Made by a program: the position numbers and the translations under genes. A stretch of 38,523 nucleotides of DNA. Source: Cyanobacteria bacterium OH_CBB_238 (GTDB lineage: Bacteria > Cyanobacteriota > Vampirovibrionia > Gastranaerophilales > Gastranaerophilaceae). Shown piece by piece: positions 15,186 through 20,622 of this stretch; within the stretch, counting starts at the first letter, position 1; each line of letters opens with the position of its first letter. Location of the stretch: the NCBI GenBank assembly GCA_023409995.1, contig JAEYQN010000009.1:1-38523 (forward strand), written 5' to 3'. Under the pieces are notes generated by a model. It was not told where the DNA came from and searched no databases. It saw only the letters and a program-made list of their open reading frames with translations.

Positions 15186-17303
15186 ATGTATAGAGAAGAA
15201 AAAGGATTTTCAATAGCAGAAGCGTTGATAACGTTAATGATAGTGAGTCTGATATTAGCAGCGGTGTTACCGGTGGTATCGAAGAAGAGTAAGACAAGTG
15301 ATGCGATATGGCATTATGTAAGTAATGGAGTTGGAGCAAATTCAGATGTATATTATGGGGCATCAAATTCACAGAGTGCGATAATAGGAAATACATCAGC
15401 ACCTGATTCATCAAAGGGAAGCAGATTGGTGATAGTAACACCAGAGGATAGTAGTGGGGATACAATCCAAAGGTCATTAATAGACTTTTACCAAAAGACC
15501 TCTACAGGTATGACTAATATTGGCAGAATTGCTTTTGATGATGAAGATGCATATGCTCTAGATAAATCAGGAAATTTGGCAATTGGCAAGAATTCTTTAA
15601 TATTAAATACACAAACTACATCTAGCAGAAATGGAAACTATAATACTGCGGTTGGTTATTATTCTTTATCTTCAAACATTGAGGGCTATTCCAATACGGC
15701 TTTGGGTTACAAGGCACTTAGCTACAATTTGTCATCTTATAATACAGCAGTTGGTTCTAGTTCTTTACGAGCAAATACGCAAGGACACCATAATACCTCA
15801 ATGGGTAATAACTCCCTATCATCAAATACTATAGGAAATAATAACACTGCATTTGGAGCAGATACAATGCCTTATAATACCACAGGCAACTATAATACAG
15901 CAATTGGTATATATGCACTTGCAGGATACAATTATACCCGAATTGACGAGCATACAGGAAGTAATAACACGTCAACTGGGGCAAGTTCATTATACTCAAA
16001 TATATCAGGCTCAAATAATGTTGCAAACGGAACTAATGCTCTATATTCAAATACAACAGGGAATTCAAATGTTGCTCTTGGCAGCAGAGCCTTATTTTTC
16101 AATCAAACAGGAAATAGACACAGTGCAGTTGGCTTTGAGTCTTTATTTCTAAATACCTCCACTCCAAATGGCACAAATACCTATGGGAATACCAGCTTGG
16201 GCTATCAATCTTTGTACAGCAATAAAACAGGATTAAATAATGTTGCAATTGGCGATTCTGCATTATATTCAAATAATGAGTCTAATAACACTGGGGTCGG
16301 TGCTGGTGCTTTATATACCAATATCGGTGGAACAAACAATACAGCTATCGGGACAACTGCATTATTTTTTAACACTACTGGCAATAATACAGCGATTGGT
16401 AACGCAGCATTACAAAATCAGACAAGTGGATATACAAATACAGCTCTGGGTAACAGAGCAATGATGGGCTTAACAACGGGGCATAGAAATACTGCCATTG
16501 GTGAAAGGGCAATGTATCAATCAACTACAGCTTGGTATAATAGCGCCGTTGGACACGCTTCTTTAGATTGCCTCACTACTGGTGGTAATAATGCAGCACT
16601 TGGAGTTGCTGCATTAAGAAACACATCATCAGGGCAACTAAATATAGGTATTGGAACAGATTCGGGAACATATAACACAACAGGTAGCAATAACATATTT
16701 ATCGGCAATTTTTCGGGCTGGGGGGTTGATTCCAGTAATAAACTTTATATAGAAAATAGTGCTACTTTCCCCACTCTTGAATCGGGCACAACAATACCTT
16801 ACACTGGCTCTAATGCTCTTATTTATGGTGATTTTTCTGCACGTACAGTCAGGATTAATGGTGCATTTTCTGCCACATCAGTTACTCAAACATCTGACAG
16901 GAGAGTTAAAAATATTATAGGTGATAATAAGATAGGTTTAGAGCGTATTCTGAAACTAAATGTCAAAGAATTTACCTTCAAACACTTTCCTTACGATAAA
17001 AGAAAACATACAGGAGTAATTGCTCAAGAATTACAAAAAATCATTCCAAATGCCGTGGTAGAAGGTCCTGGAAATGATAAGTATAAAACTTTATTGTATA
17101 TTGATGCAAATGAAATATTATTCACCTGCGTTAACGCAATCAAGCAGTTATATGCAAAGATGGTTGACACAAACAACAAAATTGTAATCTTGGATAATAA
17201 AGTTAAATATCTGGAAAACGAAAACAAAAAACAAAAAATAGAACTACTCGCACAATCAAAAGAAATAAAACAGATAAATGCAAAACTGGAAAAGTTTAGA
17301 TAA
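15186..17303 (+). CDS. Prepilin-like protein with YadA-type head repeats and C-terminal peptidase S74 (endosialidase chaperone) domain
   Basis: 705 residues in three parts. (1) Residues 1-31 are a type IV prepilin N-terminus: EEKG|FSIAEALITLMIVSLILAAVLP, with the cleavage Gly7-Phe8, Glu at mature position 5 and one hydrophobic helix. (2) Residues ~152-512 hold ~21 copies of a ~17-residue unit (N-T-A-x-G-x-x-A/S-L-x-x-N-T-T-G), the pattern of left-handed beta-roll heads in trimeric adhesins. (3) Residues ~568-705 form a peptidase S74 domain: T569-S570-D571-R-R-V-K575, where this family cleaves before the Ser, then HTGVIAQELQKIIPNAV and a final coiled coil. Such domains trimerise phage fibres and then cut themselves off. 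Here the prepilin signal replaces a phage or autotransporter context. It shares a terminator with the convergent pgm gene. Confidence 0.85.
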   Translation: MYREEKGFSIAEALITLMIVSLILAAVLPVVSKKSKTSDAIWHYVSNGVGANSDVYYGASNSQSAIIGNTSAPDSSKGSRLVIVTPEDSSGDTIQRSLIDFYQKTSTGMTNIGRIAFDDEDAYALDKSGNLAIGKNSLILNTQTTSSRNGNYNTAVGYYSLSSNIEGYSNTALGYKALSYNLSSYNTAVGSSSLRANTQGHHNTSMGNNSLSSNTIGNNNTAFGADTMPYNTTGNYNTAIGIYALAGYNYTRIDEHTGSNNTSTGASSLYSNISGSNNVANGTNALYSNTTGNSNVALGSRALFFNQTGNRHSAVGFESLFLNTSTPNGTNTYGNTSLGYQSLYSNKTGLNNVAIGDSALYSNNESNNTGVGAGALYTNIGGTNNTAIGTTALFFNTTGNNTAIGNAALQNQTSGYTNTALGNRAMMGLTTGHRNTAIGERAMYQSTTAWYNSAVGHASLDCLTTGGNNAALGVAALRNTSSGQLNIGIGTDSGTYNTTGSNNIFIGNFSGWGVDSSNKLYIENSATFPTLESGTTIPYTGSNALIYGDFSARTVRINGAFSATSVTQTSDRRVKNIIGDNKIGLERILKLNVKEFTFKHFPYDKRKHTGVIAQELQKIIPNAVVEGPGNDKYKTLLYIDANEILFTCVNAIKQLYAKMVDTNNKIVILDNKVKYLENENKKQKIELLAQSKEIKQINAKLEKFR
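15639..16721 (+). repeat. ~21 degenerate 51-bp coding repeats (beta-roll head)
   Basis: Each unit encodes about 17 residues on the plan NTAxGxxALxxNTTGxx, for example YNTAVGSSSLRANTQG, TNNTAIGTTALFFNTTG and YTNTALGNRAMMGLTTG. Two units are longer (near 15920-15960 and 16155-16190). DNA words such as AATACAGCAATTGG recur, so slippage or unequal recombination could change copy number. Confidence 0.85.
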
Positions 17304-17315
17304 TTAAACTTTTCC
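17288..17315. terminator. Shared terminator of the convergent S74 protein gene and phosphohexomutase
   Basis: GGAAAAGTTTA (17288-17298) and TAAACTTTTCC (17305-17315) form a perfect 11-bp stem with a 6-nt loop that contains the stop region of both genes. Both arms are A/T rich on the outside, so it can work in both directions. Confidence 0.7.
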
Positions 17316-18701
17316 TCTTGCGATTTTATCTACAGAATCTTTTAGTTGATTTATTTTTTCTTGAGAATCTGATTCAAAATATATTCTTAGAAGTGGCTCT
17401 GTTCCGCTTTTTCTTATTAAAACCCAGCTCAAGTCATCATCAAAATATAGCTTCAGACCATCCAGGGTATTTTTTGATTTCACTTTTAGAGGATTTATGA
17501 CTTCAACATCTCTAAATTTGTCAATAATTTGATCTTGTTCTTCCTGCGAGTCGAGCTCTAAGTCAACTCTTGTATTAATAAAATCATATCCAACTGATTC
17601 ACTTAACTCTTTTTGCAACTGAACAAGAGTTTTTCCAGAATAAGCCATAGATTCCAAAATCAGCAAATTAGCAATTATCCCATCTTTTTCAGGGATATGT
17701 CCTTTTATACTCAACCCACCAGATTCTTCACCACCAATGATTACATCATTTTCGCGCATTGCCTTACCAACCCACTTAAAACCAACTGCAGTTTCAATAA
17801 CATCAACCCCAAGTTGCTTAGCTGCAATATCATTCATAGTACTAGCACCAACTGTTTTAACAAGCTGTCCTGAATATAACTTGTTTTCTTTTAAGTGCTT
17901 TAACAATATTATGATTATTTCATTAGCACTTACAAAAATGCCTTCTTCATTAAAGGCACCAAATCTATCTCCATCACCATCATTGCTAAGACCAATATTA
18001 TGCGTAATTGTACACATACTTTGCAATTCTTTTAAAAATTTTTCTTTAGGGTCAGGCATCTTTCCGCCGAATTGAGGGTCGGGATTCAGATTTATATAAG
18101 AAAAATCTATTTTGTTATCAGCAAGAATTTTTGCAAACAAAGGTGCTGCGGCTCCATGCAAGCCATCATAATTTAGTTTAATTTTAGCCGCAGTAATTTT
18201 ATCAAAATCTATAATCGAAATTATGTGTTCAACATAAATTTCATCAAATGATTTTGTAACATAGTTTTTTGAATCAAACTCATATACACTCATTTCCGCA
18301 TCTATGTTTTTTACAATTTCATTTGTTATTTCATCTGTAGCTGGTCCTGCATACTCTGGTATAAACTTCATTCCCAAATACTCAGCAGGATTGTGAGAAG
18401 CTGTAAACATTATTGCATTAGCCTCATAATGCTTGGCTGCATATGCCAAAACCGGAGTAGCAACTATGTTATCACTCAATATAACATTAATTCCAAATTC
18501 TGAAAGAATTTTTGCCGTATAAACAGCAAACTCTAAAGCCATATTTCTTGGGTCAAATCCAACTAATATTTTTTTATCTATACCAAAATTATCATAATGA
18601 TACTTTGCAATAGCCAACGTGACACGTTTAACATTTTCATAGGTAAAATCCTTGCCAACAATTGCTCTCCAACCATCGGTACCAAATTTTATATCTGACA
18701 T
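17304..18701 (-). CDS. Phosphoglucomutase/phosphomannomutase family enzyme
   Basis: 465 residues, four-domain alpha-D-phosphohexomutase. The phosphoserine loop is FTASHNP with S102; the metal loop is DGDGDR (D241, D243, D245); the sugar-binding loop is GGEESGG (~323-329); the phosphate-binding loop is RKSGTEPLLRIY near the C-terminus. It interconverts hexose-1- and 6-phosphates for cell-wall, glycogen or nucleotide-sugar synthesis. GEESGG with the K-W-V-G context fits glucose or glucosamine/mannose enzymes, so the exact sugar is open. A GGGAG six bases before the ATG is the ribosome site. Divergent from pheA with a palindrome between them. Confidence 0.93.
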   Translation of the reverse strand: MSDIKFGTDGWRAIVGKDFTYENVKRVTLAIAKYHYDNFGIDKKILVGFDPRNMALEFAVYTAKILSEFGINVILSDNIVATPVLAYAAKHYEANAIMFTASHNPAEYLGMKFIPEYAGPATDEITNEIVKNIDAEMSVYEFDSKNYVTKSFDEIYVEHIISIIDFDKITAAKIKLNYDGLHGAAAPLFAKILADNKIDFSYINLNPDPQFGGKMPDPKEKFLKELQSMCTITHNIGLSNDGDGDRFGAFNEEGIFVSANEIIIILLKHLKENKLYSGQLVKTVGASTMNDIAAKQLGVDVIETAVGFKWVGKAMRENDVIIGGEESGGLSIKGHIPEKDGIIANLLILESMAYSGKTLVQLQKELSESVGYDFINTRVDLELDSQEEQDQIIDKFRDVEVINPLKVKSKNTLDGLKLYFDDDLSWVLIRKSGTEPLLRIYFESDSQEKINQLKDSVDKIARGKV

Positions 18702-18718
18702 AATAACTCCCTTTTATG

Positions 18719-18733
18719 ATAGAATCATTCTAT
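18719..18733. promoter_or_regulatory. Palindrome in the pgm/pheA divergent region
   Basis: ATAGAAT-C-ATTCTAT is a perfect 15-bp inverted repeat midway in the 53-bp gap between the two start codons. It is a plausible operator for either or both genes; the binding protein is unknown. Confidence 0.45.
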
Positions 18734-18754
18734 TAAATAATTAAAAGAGAATCA

Positions 18755-19621
18755 ATGATAGAACGTAAAATAAGCAATATATATTATTTGGGTCCAAAAG
18801 GAACAAATACCTATAAGGCAATGGATATACTAACTTCCAGTCTAAATATCAAATATGAAGAAGCTAAAGCCTTAAGAACAGTTAAATCAATTATAAAAGC
18901 CGTTGATGAAGATACCTCTTCTTACGGTATTGTTCCAGTAGAAAATTCAACAGAAGGTATAGTAAGAGAAGCGATAGATAATATAATACGAGTCAGCGAT
19001 GGATCAATAAAAATTTTGGCCGAAATTGTTTTAGCTATAGATAATTGTTTGCTAGCCAGAACCGAAGATTTATCAAAAATAAAGTTCATTCACTCTCATC
19101 CTCAGGCACTAGCTCAATGCGCAATTTTTATTGAAAAACACTATCCTAATGCAAAAATCTTGGGAGAAAGTTCAACAAGTGCAGCCGCCAATCACCTCTT
19201 AGAACTTGATGAAACACATGCAGCAATAGCTAATTGTTCTAATGCTGATTTTTTTGGATTAAAAATTCTTCACTCAAATATCAGCGACGAACCTGGAAAC
19301 AAAACCAGGTTTATACTCATCGGAAGAGGATCAGCAGAAAAAACAGGAGAAGACAAAACAAGCATTGCCTTTGCCACCAAAAATAAGGCAGGAGCACTTT
19401 TTAAAATTATAGAAATATTTAATAGGCATAACATAAATTTAATATATATCGATTCACGCCCGTCAAAAAGACACCTTGGAGAGTACAACTTTTTTATTGA
19501 CTTTGAGGGACATATTGAGGATGAAAAAATAAAAATAGCCATAGGGGAAATAAGAGAACACGTAACTTTTTTTAGGCTTAACGGGTCATTTGCAACATAC
19601 AAAAATGGATCAGAAAATTAA
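18755..19621 (+). CDS. pheA: Prephenate dehydratase
   Basis: 288 residues, the monofunctional form (no chorismate mutase domain). Catalytic domain at 1-190: YYLGPKGTNTYKAM, YGIVPVENSTEGIV, HSHPQALAQC, GESSTSAA and the conserved NKTRF (182-186) with the catalytic Thr184. The ACT regulatory domain (~206-280) has GALFKIIEIFNRHNINLIYIDSRP, so phenylalanine feedback control is likely. The enzyme turns prephenate into phenylpyruvate in phenylalanine synthesis. It ends at a hairpin terminator overlapping its stop. Confidence 0.95.
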   Translation: MIERKISNIYYLGPKGTNTYKAMDILTSSLNIKYEEAKALRTVKSIIKAVDEDTSSYGIVPVENSTEGIVREAIDNIIRVSDGSIKILAEIVLAIDNCLLARTEDLSKIKFIHSHPQALAQCAIFIEKHYPNAKILGESSTSAAANHLLELDETHAAIANCSNADFFGLKILHSNISDEPGNKTRFILIGRGSAEKTGEDKTSIAFATKNKAGALFKIIEIFNRHNINLIYIDSRPSKRHLGEYNFFIDFEGHIEDEKIKIAIGEIREHVTFFRLNGSFATYKNGSEN

Positions 19622-19632
19622 CTGATCCATTT
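19603..19632. terminator. pheA terminator
   Basis: AAATGGATCAG (19603-19613) and CTGATCCATTT (19622-19632) form a perfect 11-bp stem with an 8-nt loop that includes the pheA stop codon. The next gene is convergent and may use the same hairpin. Confidence 0.85.
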
Positions 19633-19656
19633 ATGTTATTTATTGATAATAATTAT

Positions 19657-20421
19657 CTATTCTTTTGGCAAATGTATATTATCCGGGGGTGCCGCAAGAT
19701 TACTTAAGGAGCCATGTTTATTTGCTTGCTCCATATCTGCCAATGCTTTTTCCGCGATTTTTTGTGCTTCTTCTGGTGAAAGTTCTTTTGAAGCAAGTGA
19801 GACTTTATCTGGTGAAACAGTAAGATCTAATGCGCCATGTTTGTTTGCCTGTTCCATTTCTTTGATAACAGATTCGCCTATCTCTCCAGGATTTAATTTC
19901 TGAGCATCTGCTATAACAGCTACAGGCTGCTCTGAAACAGCTTGAGCTACTCCTTCTGCAACATCAGCAGTTTTTTGTGAAGCAACGGGCACCTCATCTG
20001 CTATTTTTTCAGCACTTTCTTCAACAACATCTTGAGCTTTTGAAAATTTGGATTTTACAGTTTGATATAAATCACTAGCCTTTGTTTTCCCTTTAGCCGC
20101 AAATTCATTAACTTTTTCACCAACGTCAGCTAACGCATTTTTTGCTTTATCTATAAATTTAGCCTCATCTCCAAGTTCGATCTTAGCTAACTTACCTTTT
20201 TTAACAGCAAAGCCAAGTGCAGCCAATGCAGCACCAATTACAGCAACAAAGCCAATAACTTTTTTTGCGCTACCACTGCCTTTCTTCTCAAACGAATCTC
20301 CGCTAACTCCAGTTGAGGCCGCAGGAGCCGCACTATTTGATTGAGGCTGAACAATTGTTGCATCTTGAAGTTTTATTGTAGGATCCGTGGAAATGGCCCC
20401 AAAACTTACATTATTAAACAT
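19657..20421 (-). CDS. Hypothetical single-pass membrane protein with duplicated MEQANKHG motif
   Basis: 254 residues from ATG 20421 (GGAG six bases upstream; the longer GTG frame starts inside that ribosome site). Family not recognised. It starts MFNNVSFGAISTD, has an Ala/Ser/Gln-rich segment, one membrane helix at ~56-74 (KKVIGFVAVIGAALAALGFAV), then a long Lys/Glu/Ala amphipathic region (KAKNALADVGEKVNEFAAKGKTKASDLYQTVKSKF) like apolipoprotein or LEA-type helices. Near the end, EMEQANKHGALDLTVSPDKVSL is repeated as DMEQANKHGSLSNLAAPPDNIHL, 37 residues later. No signal peptide. Its promoter region is shared with the divergent giant anti-sigma-like gene. Confidence 0.65.
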   Translation of the reverse strand: MFNNVSFGAISTDPTIKLQDATIVQPQSNSAAPAASTGVSGDSFEKKGSGSAKKVIGFVAVIGAALAALGFAVKKGKLAKIELGDEAKFIDKAKNALADVGEKVNEFAAKGKTKASDLYQTVKSKFSKAQDVVEESAEKIADEVPVASQKTADVAEGVAQAVSEQPVAVIADAQKLNPGEIGESVIKEMEQANKHGALDLTVSPDKVSLASKELSPEEAQKIAEKALADMEQANKHGSLSNLAAPPDNIHLPKE

Positions 20422-20488
20422 ATTTGTCTCCTTCACTATTTATAAATAATAAAAACAAAAGTCTATTAATATTGTTTCTTTTTAAACC

Positions 20489-20510
20489 CTTGTAACAATA
20501 ATGTTACAAG
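20489..20510. promoter_or_regulatory. 22-bp palindrome in a divergent promoter region
   Basis: CTTGTAACA-ATAA-TGTTACAAG is a perfect 9-bp inverted repeat in the gap between the MEQANKHG protein gene and the DUF1822-like gene. It looks like a dimeric repressor or activator site. It carries TTACA half-sites like those at the rpaB promoter. It is followed by TTTAG, so a terminator is possible, but no gene ends here. Confidence 0.5.
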
Positions 20511-20537
20511 TTTAGTATTTTTGGAATATATTTCTTT

Positions 20538-20577
20538 AAAGTGTACTCTTATTAGTAGGAGTGCGGAAGAACACTTT
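20538..20577 (+). promoter_or_regulatory. 40-nt hairpin with an 8-nt bulge upstream of the anti-sigma-like gene
   Basis: AAAGTGT (20538-20544) pairs with ACACTTT (20571-20577), and directly inside it ACTCTTA (20545-20551) pairs with TAGGAGT (20556-20562; one T.G) around the loop TTAG. The only unpaired part is GCGGAAGA (20563-20570) on the 3' side. In RNA this makes a 14-bp stem with a purine-rich bulge ending 45 nt before the preferred ATG. It may be a leader control element. Confidence 0.45.
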
Positions 20578-20622
20578 CGGTAAATGCAGTATTTGACTGA
20601 TTATAGCATGGGAGTTGAGAAA

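Noticed and set aside
15130..15477. 115-residue minus-strand frame over the pilin leader
   Set aside because: It is Leu/Ser/His rich with no start signals and is explained by the G-rich plus strand of the leader and pilin N-terminus.
15639..16721. Short regularly spaced repeats as a possible CRISPR array
   Set aside because: The repeats are degenerate, continuous in one reading frame and encode a known beta-roll pattern; there are no spacers.
15186..17303. S74 tail-fibre-like protein as evidence of a prophage
   Set aside because: No other phage genes (integrase, terminase, capsid, lysis) are nearby, and the N-terminus is a prepilin signal rather than a tail-attachment domain.
20445..20470. 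SOS-box-like half site (GTCTAT at 20461) near the MEQANKHG gene
   Set aside because: Only the right arm is exact; the left arm matches 4 of 6 in A-rich DNA, and no promoter of the lexA/recA type surrounds it.
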